This document shows positions 26,275 through 35,647 of a stretch of 37,735 nucleotides of DNA, one piece after another (position 1 is the stretch's first letter; each line of letters begins with the position of its first letter). The notes beneath the pieces are model-generated. The model saw only the letters and a program-made list of their open reading frames with translations. It searched no databases and was not told the DNA's origin. This DNA is from an uncultured Bacteroidales bacterium (GTDB lineage Bacteria; Bacteroidota; Bacteroidia; Bacteroidales; WCHB1-69): positions 1 through 37,735 of the forward strand of contig CAJOQK010000087.1 of NCBI GenBank assembly GCA_905236885.1. Reading direction: 5' to 3'. The position numbers and the translations under genes are program-made.

Positions 26275-26925
26275 TTATAAAAGTCCAACTATTTCCCGAG
26301 GCTGTTCCAGCAGAAAATCAGCTCGTTCCGCCAATAGTTCCTCCCTCGTGCGGAAGCCCCACAAAGCACCTGCAGCCTTCAGCCCTGCGGCATGGGCGGT
26401 CTGCATGTCCACAGCCGTGTCACCAACATACAACGCCTGTTCCTTTTCAACCTTCAGCCCACTCAAAATGTCAAACACAATTTCAGGGTCCGGTTTGACA
26501 GGATGCCCCGGCCTTTGCCCGAAAAAGAGGGAAAAAGGCAATTTCGGGAAATAATACTGCAGGATATCAGGCATCAGCGCATGGGGCTTGTTGGAGGCCA
26601 CCGCCAGCAGCACTCCTCGCCGCGACAGTTCCTCCAGCGTCTCTGTCATCCCTTCGTACACACAGGTCTGGTCCTTTTTGTGCAGTTCATAATAAGGGAT
26701 AAAATCCTCCAGCAGCCGTGAGATGTTCCCTTCAGTACGGGCATCTTCCGGCAGGGAGCGTTCCGCCAGCACCCGGGCACCGCTACCAACGAAATATTTG
26801 TAGGCGTCCCGCACATGTGTGGGAAAACCCTGCTTCTCCAGCATGGCGTTCATGCTTAAGGCAATATCATCGATGGTGTCCAGCAAGGTGCCATCCAAAT
26901 CAAAAATCACAAGCGAGAACATCAT
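26275..26925 (-). CDS. HAD-superfamily phosphatase, phosphoglycolate-phosphatase-like
   Basis: A 216-residue hydrolase with motif I FDLDGTLLDT (nucleophile Asp9, acid Asp11), motif II AVASNKPH, a lysine in GHPVKPDPEIV, and motif IV YVGDTAVDMQTA. The alpha-helical cap between motifs I and II is of the Gph/PGPase type. Substrate specificity cannot be read off. Its ATG overlaps the stop of the thioredoxin-like gene (ATGA), so the two are translated together. Two adjacent ATGs could start it. Confidence 0.88.
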   Translation of the reverse strand: MMFSLVIFDLDGTLLDTIDDIALSMNAMLEKQGFPTHVRDAYKYFVGSGARVLAERSLPEDARTEGNISRLLEDFIPYYELHKKDQTCVYEGMTETLEELSRRGVLLAVASNKPHALMPDILQYYFPKLPFSLFFGQRPGHPVKPDPEIVFDILSGLKVEKEQALYVGDTAVDMQTAHAAGLKAAGALWGFRTREELLAERADFLLEQPREIVGLL

Positions 26926-28346
26926 TTTCTGTTTATGAGGAATATTTTCTGAAACAGTTCACCCAAGCCGTCCGAAGCGGAAGGTGCCGGAAAGGCCACA
27001 ATACGGCCATCCGGATCCGCAAGCAGCCCCAAAGGCAGGGAATAGAGATTATATTGTTCCAAAAATTCATATTTGTCACCAATTCTGGCAAACTGCCAGT
27101 CAAAATCGGGATAATCCTTCACAAAGTGGTAGAGCTTCATCGGCTCAAAATCCAGCATGACACTCAAGAACTGAACCTTATCCCCAAATTGGGATTTCAG
27201 GTATTTCAAAATGAGCATCTCGCGGATGCAATCCTGACAGTAGGTCGCAAAAAACTGGATATAGAGATATTTGCCGGCAAACTGGGAGGAATTGACCTCG
27301 TTACCCTTTTCATCCAACAGGGTGAACGGGATGAGTTTTCCCTGCGGATTCATCAGTTGGAAACTTTTCAACTGATTGGTCGCCAACATTCTGTGTTCTT
27401 TAAACTTGGTCTTTTGGGACAATGCGTTCAACAAAGACTCCAAATTTCCCTTTTTGAACTCTTCCGGATAGGCTTTCAGTTCACCCAACCCCTTGATGAG
27501 CACAATCTCACGGATGATTTCGTTTTGCAGCAGAGGATCCTTCCCCAAGTCGTCCAACAGCTTGGCATAATTGTTCAGCTCATTGATATCCTGATAGAGT
27601 ATGCCCTTAGTGATTTTTTTTGAACCCGAATAGAGATAGTCTTCAAAAAAGAGGCCTATAAAATCCATATAGGCGGGATTGTTGTAATAAACGTATGGAG
27701 TCTCAAGGTATTTGTGGTAGACCTTGGACTTGCTCTTGTCATAATACATGCTCTCCATGATACCGATCCGGTATTTCACATACACGTCGTAGAAATCTAC
27801 CGGCTGGTCCGGCACAGGGAAACGGCTTTCGATGACCTGCAGCAGGCTGTCGTAGATTTCCTTGGGCGCGTGCCGCATGATGGCAGTCCCGTTGTAATAC
27901 ATGAAATAAGTGTAATACTGGTCAAAATAGTTGATTTTCCAGTTCAATTCGGTACTGTCATTGTTTAGGACGGTGATTTGGATGTAGTTGCCCAACATTT
28001 CGGCATCCACACGGTTAATCAGGTTGCTGTCGGTATAGAGGTCCACCACGTAGGAGCGGTTGGGTTCAACATAAAAACTGCCATAGGTGAGATTATAGGC
28101 GAAAGTCAACATAGTGATTTCCCTGATATTGGGAAGATTCACGGAAAAAAGCCCGTTTCCGTCCACCTCCGCCACCGTCAGCAGTTCACGGTTGCGCGAA
28201 AGCATGTCGTCATAGGTGTACAGACGCAGCGTCTTGTTTTTGGCGAATAAGGCGGTTCCCTCTATCCGCGTCGCCTGAAGAGGCTCCGTCCACACCGCCA
28301 GCCAAAGCAGCAACAGCAAACATCCTATATTCCGAATCTTTTTCAT
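26922..28346 (-). CDS. Exported thioredoxin-like (TlpA-type) protein
   Basis: A 474-residue protein with a signal peptide (hydrophobic CLLLLLWLAVW, cleavage near LQA), a long N-terminal beta/helical region of about 320 residues, and a C-terminal thioredoxin fold from about 330. The redox site is FFATYCQDC, with Cys370 and Cys373. A cis-Pro is visible in NLYSLPLG. It probably acts as a periplasmic thiol-disulfide reductase or respiratory assembly factor. Many Bacteroidetes paralogues exist and the partner is unknown. It is 27 nt downstream of coaD. Confidence 0.85.
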   Translation of the reverse strand: MKKIRNIGCLLLLLWLAVWTEPLQATRIEGTALFAKNKTLRLYTYDDMLSRNRELLTVAEVDGNGLFSVNLPNIREITMLTFAYNLTYGSFYVEPNRSYVVDLYTDSNLINRVDAEMLGNYIQITVLNNDSTELNWKINYFDQYYTYFMYYNGTAIMRHAPKEIYDSLLQVIESRFPVPDQPVDFYDVYVKYRIGIMESMYYDKSKSKVYHKYLETPYVYYNNPAYMDFIGLFFEDYLYSGSKKITKGILYQDINELNNYAKLLDDLGKDPLLQNEIIREIVLIKGLGELKAYPEEFKKGNLESLLNALSQKTKFKEHRMLATNQLKSFQLMNPQGKLIPFTLLDEKGNEVNSSQFAGKYLYIQFFATYCQDCIREMLILKYLKSQFGDKVQFLSVMLDFEPMKLYHFVKDYPDFDWQFARIGDKYEFLEQYNLYSLPLGLLADPDGRIVAFPAPSASDGLGELFQKIFLINRK

Positions 28347-28373
28347 GCCCGTTTGGTTTTAAGCGCGATTTGA

Positions 28374-28874
28374 CTATTCATGTGACATCCACTTTTTTGA
28401 AGTTGCACAGGATATGGCAGTCCTGACAGTCTCCGGCAGGAAGGCGGATGCATCCCCACCGTTGGCCAGGATTTCCCTCACATTGCTGGAGGAGACATGC
28501 GCCAACTCGTCAGCTGTGAAAAGCAGCAGCGTCTCAATATCGGGACACAGCACCCTGTTGACCGCCGCCACATTCCGCTCCATTTCATAATCAGCTATGG
28601 AGCGCACCCCGCGTACCAGAACCGAGGCACCGCAACGGCGGCAAAAGTCGACCGTCAGCCCCTCATAGGAGAGCACTTCAATGTTCGGCACCTGCCGGAA
28701 ACAGTCCTTCAGCCATTGCAGCCGCCGCTCCAACGGGAAAAATGACTTTTTTTCACCATTCACCCCCACAGCGACCACCAACTTGTCAAATATTTTGGCA
28801 GCACGCAACGCAATGTTTTCGTGTCCTTTGGTGACTGGGTCAAACGAACCGGCATAGCAAGCAACAATCCCCAT
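28374..28874 (-). CDS. coaD: Pantetheine-phosphate adenylyltransferase
   Basis: Transfers AMP to 4'-phosphopantetheine in coenzyme A synthesis. The 166-residue length is standard. The nucleotidyltransferase signature GSFDPVTKGH lies at 9-18. VRGVRSIADYEMERNVAAVN and SSSNVREI-like HVSSSNVREILANGG are the conserved central and C-terminal blocks. It heads the coaD-thioredoxin-like-HAD operon. Confidence 0.96.
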   Translation of the reverse strand: MGIVACYAGSFDPVTKGHENIALRAAKIFDKLVVAVGVNGEKKSFFPLERRLQWLKDCFRQVPNIEVLSYEGLTVDFCRRCGASVLVRGVRSIADYEMERNVAAVNRVLCPDIETLLLFTADELAHVSSSNVREILANGGDASAFLPETVRTAISCATSKKWMSHE

Positions 28875-28894
28875 ATTCCATTTGTTTTAAAAAG

Positions 28895-28915
28895 CAAAAG
28901 TATGCAATTTTACAA
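28895..28915 (-). promoter_or_regulatory. coaD promoter
   Basis: The -7 box TACTTTTG (28895-28902) is followed by C and has TTG exactly ten bases upstream (28913-28915). It sits about 20 nt before the coaD ATG. Confidence 0.6.
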
Positions 28916-28962
28916 TGAAAAAAGCAGGTTTTTTCCAAATATTGCTAACTGTTTTTTGTGAA

Positions 28963-29427
28963 TTACTCAAAGGTGGGCGAGAATGCTGCCAGCAAACCGC
29001 GACAACCCTCCAGCACATCCTGCCATGTGGCTTCAAAATCACCTGTGTACCAAGGGTCAGCCACATCGCCCGGACGGCTGGTGTAATCCATCAGCAGACT
29101 GATTTTCCCTTCAACATCCTCACCAAGCAACCGGCGCAGATTCCGCAGATTGTTTTGGTCCATGGCAATGATGCGGTCGTAATGGCGGTAATCGCCTGGA
29201 GTTATTTGCCGCGCCCTTTTCCCGTCACAGGAAATTCCATGTTCCGCCAGTTTGCGGCGGGCGGGCGGATAAACAGGATTGCCAATTTCCTCCGTGGAGG
29301 TGGCTGCCGAAGCTATTTCAAACCGTTCTGCGCAGCCGGCATCATCTACAAGCCATTTCATGACAAACTCCGCCATGGGACTGCGGCATATATTACCGTG
29401 ACATACAAACAGAATCTTATTTTTCAT
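28963..29427 (-). CDS. Low-molecular-weight protein tyrosine phosphatase
   Basis: A 154-residue phosphatase with the P-loop FVCHGNICRSPMAE at the N-terminus (nucleophile Cys9, Arg15) and the general-acid aspartate in DVADPWYTGDFEATW. The start is ATG 29427, where the conserved fold begins. An in-frame upstream extension of 12 codons lies over the AT-rich hairpin region and is not expected. In other bacteria such enzymes act on capsule kinases or arginine phosphates, but no such partner is nearby. It lies 63 nt after ettA, separated by a hairpin. Confidence 0.92.
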   Translation of the reverse strand: MKNKILFVCHGNICRSPMAEFVMKWLVDDAGCAERFEIASAATSTEEIGNPVYPPARRKLAEHGISCDGKRARQITPGDYRHYDRIIAMDQNNLRNLRRLLGEDVEGKISLLMDYTSRPGDVADPWYTGDFEATWQDVLEGCRGLLAAFSPTFE

Positions 29428-29454
29428 ACCTTGAGGGAACTTAAAACCAATTTT

Positions 29455-29486
29455 AGGGGACAAAAAATTTTTTTTAGAATTCCCCT
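29455..29486 (-). terminator. Hairpin after ettA
   Basis: On the minus strand AGGGGA at 29481-29486 pairs with TCCCCT at 29455-29460, enclosing an A-run and T-run that also pair. It starts 5 nt after the ettA stop and reads GGGGAATTCTAAAAA, a near-copy of the motif seen after ligA. It is likely a terminator or attenuator before the phosphatase gene. Confidence 0.6.
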
Positions 29487-29490
29487 TTAG

Positions 29491-31164
29491 CTACTTTTGC
29501 AGCTTCTTGTACTTGAAACGGTGCGGCGTGTCGTTACCCAGCCGCATCTTGCGGTTCTCCTCGTACTCCGAATAACTTCCCTCGAAAAAGTAGACCTGCG
29601 CCTCCCCTTCAAAAGCCAGGATATGGGTGCAGATACGGTCCAGGAACCAGCGGTCGTGGGAAATGACCACCGCGCAGCCTGCGAAATTTTCCAAACCCTC
29701 CTCCAGGGCACGCAGAGTATTGACATCGATGTCATTGGTAGGTTCGTCCAGCAACAGCACATTAGCCTCGCTCCGCAGTGTGAGCGCCAAGTGCATGCGG
29801 TTACGTTCCCCTCCTGACAACACGCCCGCCTTCTTGCTCTGGTCGGTTCCGGAAAAATTGAAACGCGAGACATAGGCGCGGGAATTTACCATCCTGCCGC
29901 CAATGGAGAGCTGGTCATTGCCTTCGGAAATCACCTCCCAAACCGTCTTCTCAGGGTCAATTTGGGCGTGCTGCTGATCCACGTAGCCCAGTTTAACCGT
30001 CTCCCCCACTTCAAAGGTGCCGCTGTCCGGCTTCTCCAACCCCATAATCATCCTGAACAATGTGGTTTTGCCGCATCCGTTGGGACCGATGATGCCCACA
30101 ATGCCGGCAGGCGGCAGAGAGAAGTTCAGATTCTCGTACAACAACTTGTCGCCAAACGCCTTTGAAACCCCTTTGGCCTCAATCACCTTATTGCCCAAAC
30201 GGGGGCCGTTGGGAATGAAAATCTCCAGTTTGGCCTCCTTTTCCTTGGTATCCTCGCTCATCATGCGCTCGTATGCGGAAAGACGGGCCTTTCCCTTGGC
30301 CTGACGCGCCTTGGGCGCCATCCTGATCCATTCCAGCTCGCGCTCCAAGGTTTTGCGGCGCTTGCTCTCCTGCTTCTCCTCCATTTCCATGCGCTTCGTT
30401 TTCTGTTCCAGCCAGGAGGAATAGTTGCCCTGCCAGGGAATGCCCTCGCCACGGTCCAGTTCCAGAATCCAACCTGCCACATTGTCAAGAAAATAGCGGT
30501 CATGGGTCACCGCAATCACTGTTCCCTTGTATTGGCGCAGATGCATCTCCAACCACTGGATGGACTCGGCGTCCAAGTGGTTGGTCGGCTCATCCAACAG
30601 CAGAATGTCAGGCTCCTGCAACAGCAGACGGCACAATGCGACCCTACGGCGTTCCCCTCCTGAAAGCGTGGCCACCGAAGCATCACCTTCCGGACAGTTG
30701 AGCGCGTCCATGGCCCGTTCCAGCTTGGCATCCAGTTCCCAAGCATCGTGCTGGTCAATCAGTTCGGTCAGTTCACCCTGACGTTCGATGAGTCTGTTCA
30801 TCTCCTCATCATCCATGGGTTCGGCAAACTTCAGGCCAATTTCCTCATACTCTTTCAAATACGCGGCCACTTCACCCACGCCTTCCATCACAATCTCCTT
30901 GACCGTCTTGCTGTTGTCCAGCAGAGGCTCCTGCGGCAGATAACCGACGGAATAGCCTGGTGAAAACACAACCTCGCCCTGAAAGGACTTGTCCTCTCCG
31001 GCGATGATTTTCAACAGGGAGGACTTGCCGGCGCCGTTCAGGCCGAGCACGCCGATTTTCGCCCCATAATAAAAGGAGAGATAGATATTCTTCAAAACTG
31101 TTTTTCCCGGGTTGTACGTCTTGCTGACATTCACCATGGAAAAAATGATTTTCTTGTCGTCCAT
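29491..31164 (-). CDS. ettA: ABC-F translation factor, energy-dependent translational throttle
   Basis: A 557-residue protein with two ABC ATPase domains and no membrane segments. Walker A motifs are GLNGAGKSS (near 39) and GPNGCGKTT (near 353). Signatures are [12 protein letters not shown] and [12 protein letters not shown]. The inter-domain linker is charged, and the arm region has the EttA-like length. The family binds the ribosomal E site and gates early elongation according to ATP level. It starts 42 nt after the flavoprotein gene, so cotranscription is possible. Confidence 0.93.
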   Translation of the reverse strand: MDDKKIIFSMVNVSKTYNPGKTVLKNIYLSFYYGAKIGVLGLNGAGKSSLLKIIAGEDKSFQGEVVFSPGYSVGYLPQEPLLDNSKTVKEIVMEGVGEVAAYLKEYEEIGLKFAEPMDDEEMNRLIERQGELTELIDQHDAWELDAKLERAMDALNCPEGDASVATLSGGERRRVALCRLLLQEPDILLLDEPTNHLDAESIQWLEMHLRQYKGTVIAVTHDRYFLDNVAGWILELDRGEGIPWQGNYSSWLEQKTKRMEMEEKQESKRRKTLERELEWIRMAPKARQAKGKARLSAYERMMSEDTKEKEAKLEIFIPNGPRLGNKVIEAKGVSKAFGDKLLYENLNFSLPPAGIVGIIGPNGCGKTTLFRMIMGLEKPDSGTFEVGETVKLGYVDQQHAQIDPEKTVWEVISEGNDQLSIGGRMVNSRAYVSRFNFSGTDQSKKAGVLSGGERNRMHLALTLRSEANVLLLDEPTNDIDVNTLRALEEGLENFAGCAVVISHDRWFLDRICTHILAFEGEAQVYFFEGSYSEYEENRKMRLGNDTPHRFKYKKLQK

Positions 31165-31206
31165 TGCAGATATTTTAAATTGTTAAAAAATTAAGTTTGC
31201 ATTCCC

Positions 31207-32400
31207 CTAAACATTGCGTTTGAAAAAATGTTTCAGATAGCGGCGCGGCACCTTTTTCAGCAGTTCCGAAACCACCCCCTCCCCTTCGTACTGGGAAAGC
31301 TGGTGGTCAGAGAAATAACGGACAAAATTGGGATGGCCGCCCACATTTTTCAACCAGAACTGATATAACGGCGGATGGAACAGGATACGTGTACGTAACA
31401 CCGACTTGATATTCTTTTGGATTGGCTTGCAGCGTTGGAGGTAGTCCGCCGCAGCTGTCGCTGTCACTGGAACTTCAGCAGCCGCTGTCGCGAAATCTTT
31501 TGAAACCGCTCCAATGATGGCTTCCGCCGCCTGCTTGCCAGAATACATTGACCAAAAGAGACCTTCGCCCGTCAGAGGGTCGGCAAATCCGGCCGCATCG
31601 CCCACAAACAGCACCCGCTCCCCGAACACCGGCTTTTTCAGGAAACCGCCGCCCGGCACAAAGGCCGCCTTCATGGGATAGCTTTCCCAATTCCGCACAC
31701 CGATGCGCTGCAGGAAATCCTGGAAAATAGCCCTGTACTGCTTCGTATCCTTTCTGGTGCTGCCCAAACCGATGCAATAAAGGTCATTTTTGGGAAATAC
31801 CCAAGCATAGCCAACTCCAATCACATCGAAATAAATGCCGATGCCGTCATAGTCAAAATCCTCTTTCCTAATATTGATTTCCAAACAGAACAGCTTCCCG
31901 CCGAAAGTGCGTCCCAAACGGTGGCCCACCCAGCTGTTAGCCCCGTCCGCAGCAATCAGGTAGTCGTAGGTGAGAACTTCTCCCGACTGAAGCTCCAGCT
32001 CACGGTTGTCCGTGTCCAGCCTAACAGGCAGCTTCCCATCCATCAGCACGCCGCCTTTTTCCTGATAATAGCGCACCAGGTAGTCATCGTATACTTTCCT
32101 GTACACCGTGTCATACGGCACCCCTATTTCCACGGAAACCGCCTTTTCAAAACGGTTATAGAGGCTCAGCTGTGTATGTCCGCCGCTGCTAACCTCTCCC
32201 CAAATCTCCTCCTCGGTCCGGTCAGTGATTATGCTGTTCAGCAAATCCTTGGTTTTGCGGGTCACCAGCCCTCCGCACAATTTCTGCCGGGGAAACTGCG
32301 CCTTGTCCACAATACAGGTCCGCACACCAGCTTTCTGCAATGTGATTCCGGCTCCTGTTCCCGAAGGTCCCCCTCCGATAATGACGACTTGATAATGCAT
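31207..32400 (-). CDS. FAD-dependent oxidoreductase, geranylgeranyl-reductase family
   Basis: A 397-residue flavoprotein with the N-terminal dinucleotide motif VVIIGGGPSGTGAG, followed by QKLCGGLVTRKT (the PxxKxCGG motif of the family) and a second FAD contact FVGDAAGFADPLTGEG. These enzymes reduce isoprenoid double bonds in lipids or quinone tails, or act on related hydrophobic substrates. The substrate here is unknown. No signal peptide is seen. The final basic stretch PRRYLKHFFKRN may contact membrane. Confidence 0.85.
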   Translation of the reverse strand: MHYQVVIIGGGPSGTGAGITLQKAGVRTCIVDKAQFPRQKLCGGLVTRKTKDLLNSIITDRTEEEIWGEVSSGGHTQLSLYNRFEKAVSVEIGVPYDTVYRKVYDDYLVRYYQEKGGVLMDGKLPVRLDTDNRELELQSGEVLTYDYLIAADGANSWVGHRLGRTFGGKLFCLEINIRKEDFDYDGIGIYFDVIGVGYAWVFPKNDLYCIGLGSTRKDTKQYRAIFQDFLQRIGVRNWESYPMKAAFVPGGGFLKKPVFGERVLFVGDAAGFADPLTGEGLFWSMYSGKQAAEAIIGAVSKDFATAAAEVPVTATAAADYLQRCKPIQKNIKSVLRTRILFHPPLYQFWLKNVGGHPNFVRYFSDHQLSQYEGEGVVSELLKKVPRRYLKHFFKRNV

Positions 32401-32571
32401 TTATTAATTGTATTTGATAATTTCTTATAACGTAACAAGAAATAAATTTATTTTGCCTCCTTGCCTTTTTTTAAAAAAAAATTGGACATTACAAAGGAAT
32501 TCCAAAAATTACTATGGTAATTCGCAGGCGACTGACATCATTTTTCTCCGGCGGACATTCAGTCGCACCAA
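32401..32571. other. Intergenic stretch between the flavoprotein and ATPase genes
   Basis: An AT-rich gap with A- and T-runs. I saw no TAnnTTTG box on the minus strand suitable for the flavoprotein gene and no gene. Confidence 0.4.
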
Positions 32572-33723
32572 TCATTCCGTCAGGAATGTGGCATAATTCA
32601 GCACTTCAATGGGTGTTTCCCTGCGTTCCTGCAAACCGTTATATATGACAGCACGGCGTGTGAGACGGGCATCAACTGAAGGCGTGAGGTTGCCAAAGCC
32701 TTTTTCGAACGAACTGTTATAGGTTGCCGAGGACTTGATTTCGTAACCTTGAATCGAGCTACCTTGAGCAACCAGAAGATCAATCTCATTGCCGTTAGAG
32801 TCACGGTAGAACATCAGCTCCGGGCTACGTCCTTCATTACTGTAACGTTTTATCACATCCGCAATAACCATATTCTCAAACAAATGCCCGCGCATCCGAT
32901 CTGTTGAAAGCTGCTTTTCGTTCCCAATACCCAACAGATAGCAGGCCAACCCAGTATCGTAAAAATAGATCTTTGGTGTCCTTACAAGCCGTTTTCGGCT
33001 ATTTTCGTGATAAGGATGTAGCATAAAAACAATATAGGAAGCCTGAAGGATGGAAATCCATGCCCGTATGGTGTTTACTGACGCCCCCGTTTCATTGGAA
33101 AGTTCAGTGGCATTGAAAAGACTACCCACGCGTCCGGCACAGAGACGCAGAAAAGTTTGGAATTGATAAAGATCCTTAACCTGAAGCAGGTTGCGCACAT
33201 CGCGCTCAAGGTAGGTTCGCACGTATGCCGGATAAAACAGTCTCGGAATGTTGTCACCCGCCATCACAGCCGGATAAAATCCGGATATCATCATATGGTC
33301 AGCGTTGTGGATGGATTTTCTGTCATGAACTTCTGAGAAAGATACTGGCAGAAGCTCCAACACGGCAGTTCTTCCTGCCAACGATTGGGAAATGCTGTTA
33401 TGCAGGCTGAACTGCGAACTACCGGAAAGAATGTACTTGCGCTCACGATGTTCATCCACCACACCTTGAAGATATGAAAGCAGTTGGGGCGCGTTCTGAA
33501 CCTCATCAAGCACCATGCCATTGTGGTGCCGCATCAGAAATGCGGTAGGATCGGACATGGCCATCGACAACACCTCTGGCGTTTCAAGCGAATAATACGG
33601 CATCTGTGGAAACATGTTCCTGACGAGTGTTGTTTTGCCCGACTGGCGCGGACCGGTGACGGTAACAACTGGAAAAAATTTTAAATTTTCCTTTATAGTT
33701 AGTTCCAAATCCCTGTGTATCAT
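32572..33723 (-). CDS. AAA ATPase with DUF4143 domain
   Basis: A 383-residue P-loop protein with Walker A TGPRQSGKTTL near residue 24, Walker B MVLDEVQNAP, and sensor-like YILSGSSQFSL. The C-terminal half is the DUF4143 domain with the restriction-like pattern FYRDSNGNEIDLLV followed by GYEIKSS (a nuclease-like D...ExK arrangement). The family is abundant and often horizontally transferred; its function is unsettled, with toxin or DNA-related roles proposed. It is monocistronic, with its own promoter. Confidence 0.9.
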   Translation of the reverse strand: MIHRDLELTIKENLKFFPVVTVTGPRQSGKTTLVRNMFPQMPYYSLETPEVLSMAMSDPTAFLMRHHNGMVLDEVQNAPQLLSYLQGVVDEHRERKYILSGSSQFSLHNSISQSLAGRTAVLELLPVSFSEVHDRKSIHNADHMMISGFYPAVMAGDNIPRLFYPAYVRTYLERDVRNLLQVKDLYQFQTFLRLCAGRVGSLFNATELSNETGASVNTIRAWISILQASYIVFMLHPYHENSRKRLVRTPKIYFYDTGLACYLLGIGNEKQLSTDRMRGHLFENMVIADVIKRYSNEGRSPELMFYRDSNGNEIDLLVAQGSSIQGYEIKSSATYNSSFEKGFGNLTPSVDARLTRRAVIYNGLQERRETPIEVLNYATFLTE

Positions 33724-33762
33724 AATAATTCTTTTGCTTCATGTAAATTTGCAATCCAACTG

Positions 33763-33785
33763 CAAAATTACATAAATTAATTCAA
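33763..33785 (-). promoter_or_regulatory. Promoter of the DUF4143 ATPase gene
   Basis: On the minus strand the -7 box TAATTTTG (33763-33770) is followed by CAG. TTG within ATTGAATT lies 12 bases upstream, two more than in the other promoters of this window. Confidence 0.5.
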
Positions 33786-33901
33786 TGAAACAAATATTTG
33801 TAAAAAAATTTTTTTCAAACGCTTATTTTCACAAGAGGCGGCTTTTTTTAAAAGGGAAGTTTTGTGATTTCCAAAAATTATCCCAACAATAGGTGCACAT
33901 A

Positions 33902-33922
33902 TTGTTTTTTTGACTATCTTTG
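33902..33922 (+). promoter_or_regulatory. Promoter before the lipoprotein stub
   Basis: The -7 box TATCTTTG (33915-33922) is followed by CAG, with TTG ten bases upstream (33902-33904). The rest of the 33724-34013 gap holds AT-rich runs and no gene. Confidence 0.55.
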
Positions 33923-34013
33923 CAGTTTCATTCCGTTCAGATTTTGTCAAATGGACTTCACAACATCTGAACAAATTAAGATTAAAAAAGAGGTCCGACA
34001 AAAACACGCTGTC

Positions 34014-34244
34014 ATGCACAAAATGTTAAAAAGAGCAAAAAAATTCCAAGTAATGTTGTTTGCGTTGCTTGCCTCAACCGTCACACTCACCTCCTGCAAC
34101 CCTGACGAACCTGAAAACGGGGGAAACGGAAATAACGGCAACCAGCCCGTAGCAGAAAAGTCACCTACATCTACGACAAATAACGCAGAAATTTGTCAGC
34201 AAAAGTGCATCCGTGTTGAAATTTCAACTACCTTTGCAGTTTAA
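34014..34244 (+). pseudogene. Lipoprotein stub, probably truncated and frameshifted
   Basis: Starts at ATG 34014 (or 34023) with a clear lipoprotein signal, FALLASTVTLTSC, then an Asn/Gly-rich linker NGGNGNNGNQPVAEK. After this the frame gives a low-quality tail that runs through the rnfC promoter to 34244. In another frame the sequence reads RKVTYIYDK and stops at 34183, so one missing base after GAAAAG would rejoin the linker to VTYIYDK. The mature domain appears to be lost. Translation of a very short lipopeptide remains possible. Confidence 0.45.
34209..34238 (+). promoter_or_regulatory. rnfC promoter with perfect palindrome
   Basis: The -7 box TACCTTTG lies at 34229-34236. Directly upstream is the perfect 14-bp palindrome GTTGAAATTTCAAC (34215-34228). 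The 30-nt block matches the purL promoter at 26 positions. It lies within the tail of the lipoprotein stub frame, which argues that the stub's tail is not real coding sequence. Confidence 0.65.
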
Positions 34245-34273
34245 AAATTCATTTATCATAAAATGTATTCAAA

Positions 34274-35614
34274 GTGAAAACATTTCCCAAAGGAGGGGTT
34301 CACCCCGAAGAGAACAAGTTAGCGCATTCCGCTAAATTAGAACTGTTTCCGAAACCAAAACAGGCGGTACTTTACGCTTCCCAGCATCTGGGCGCGCCAG
34401 CCACAGTTGTCGTCCAAAAGGGCGATGAGGTGAAAATCGGACAGCTTTTGGCCAAAGGTGAAGCCTTTGTTTCCGCCAATCTGCATTCGCCCTACGCAGG
34501 AACCGTGACAAAAATCGAGCCCTGCACCGACTTGAGCGGATACAAGAAAATGGCCATATTCATCGATGTGAAGGAGGAGGACGAATGGTTGGAGGATATT
34601 GACACTTCCGACACTCTGAAAAAGGAAATCACCCTTTCTTCGCAGGAAATCATTGAAAAAATAAAAGAAAAAGGCGTGGTGGGATTAGGCGGTGCCTGCT
34701 TCCCCACCCATGTGAAGCTGATGGTTCCTCCCGGCAAAAAGGCGGAATATCTGCTCATCAACGCTGCCGAATGCGAGCCATACATCTCCATCGACAACCG
34801 AATCATGATTGAGCGCACCGAGGAGTTCCTTACCGGCTGCTGCATCCTGAAACAGGCTGTGGGTTTGGACAAAGTGCACATCGGCGTGGAACATAACAAA
34901 AAAGAGGCCATCGCCTGCCTGCAGGCCAAAGCCGCCGAATTCCCGGATGTCATTGTGGAGGTGCTGCGCACCAAATATCCGCAGGGCGCGGAAAAACAGC
35001 TCATCAAGTCGGTGACAGGCCGCGAGGTTCCCTCCGGCAAGCTGCCTATTGACGTGGGCTGCATCGTGGACAACGTGAGCACAGCATTGGCAGTGTATGA
35101 GGCGGTGCAGAAAAACAAGCCCCTCATCGGGCAATACATGACCTACAGCGGCAAATCGGTAAAAGAGCCGAGAAACTTCTACATCCGCTTCGGCACCCCC
35201 ATAGAGGAGATAATCGCCTACAACGGAGGACTTCCGGAAGACACGGGCAAGGTGATTTGCGGCGGCCCCATGATGGGCAAAGCCATGGCCAACCTGAAGG
35301 TCTACACCACCAAGGGATTCTCCTCCCTGCTGGTAATTAACCAGAAAGAGGCCAAAAGATGGACGGAATCCAACTGCATCCGCTGCGGCAAATGCGTGGA
35401 CGCCTGCCCCATGGGGTTGGAGCCCTACCTGCTTGCCTCCTATTCCAAACTGAACCGGTGGGACGAGACCGAAAAGCACCATGTGATGGACTGCATCGAA
35501 TGCGGATGCTGCCATTTCACCTGTCCTTCAGCCCGTCCGCTGCTGGATCTGATCCGTCTGGGCAAGAACCGGACCGGTGGTATCATCCGGATGAGGCAGC
35601 AGCAGAAAAAGTAA
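34274..35614 (+). CDS. rnfC: Electron transport complex subunit RnfC
   Basis: The membrane-associated NADH-side subunit of the Rnf complex, 446 residues. The start is GTG 34274, giving KTFPKGGVHPEENKL, the usual N-terminus. Landmarks are VGLGGACFPTHVKL, LLINAAECEPYIS and VICGGPMMGKA, then two 4Fe-4S motifs, CIRCGKCVDACP and CIECGCCHFTCP. A four-codon ATG frame (34263-34277) ends overlapping the GTG and could couple translation. Unusually, neither rnfB upstream nor rnfD, G, E or A downstream is present. The next genes belong to an AT-rich protease cassette. Confidence 0.92.
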   Translation: MKTFPKGGVHPEENKLAHSAKLELFPKPKQAVLYASQHLGAPATVVVQKGDEVKIGQLLAKGEAFVSANLHSPYAGTVTKIEPCTDLSGYKKMAIFIDVKEEDEWLEDIDTSDTLKKEITLSSQEIIEKIKEKGVVGLGGACFPTHVKLMVPPGKKAEYLLINAAECEPYISIDNRIMIERTEEFLTGCCILKQAVGLDKVHIGVEHNKKEAIACLQAKAAEFPDVIVEVLRTKYPQGAEKQLIKSVTGREVPSGKLPIDVGCIVDNVSTALAVYEAVQKNKPLIGQYMTYSGKSVKEPRNFYIRFGTPIEEIIAYNGGLPEDTGKVICGGPMMGKAMANLKVYTTKGFSSLLVINQKEAKRWTESNCIRCGKCVDACPMGLEPYLLASYSKLNRWDETEKHHVMDCIECGCCHFTCPSARPLLDLIRLGKNRTGGIIRMRQQQKK

Positions 35615-35647
35615 CCCCAACCGGTGAGTACATTAAAACAATATGCC

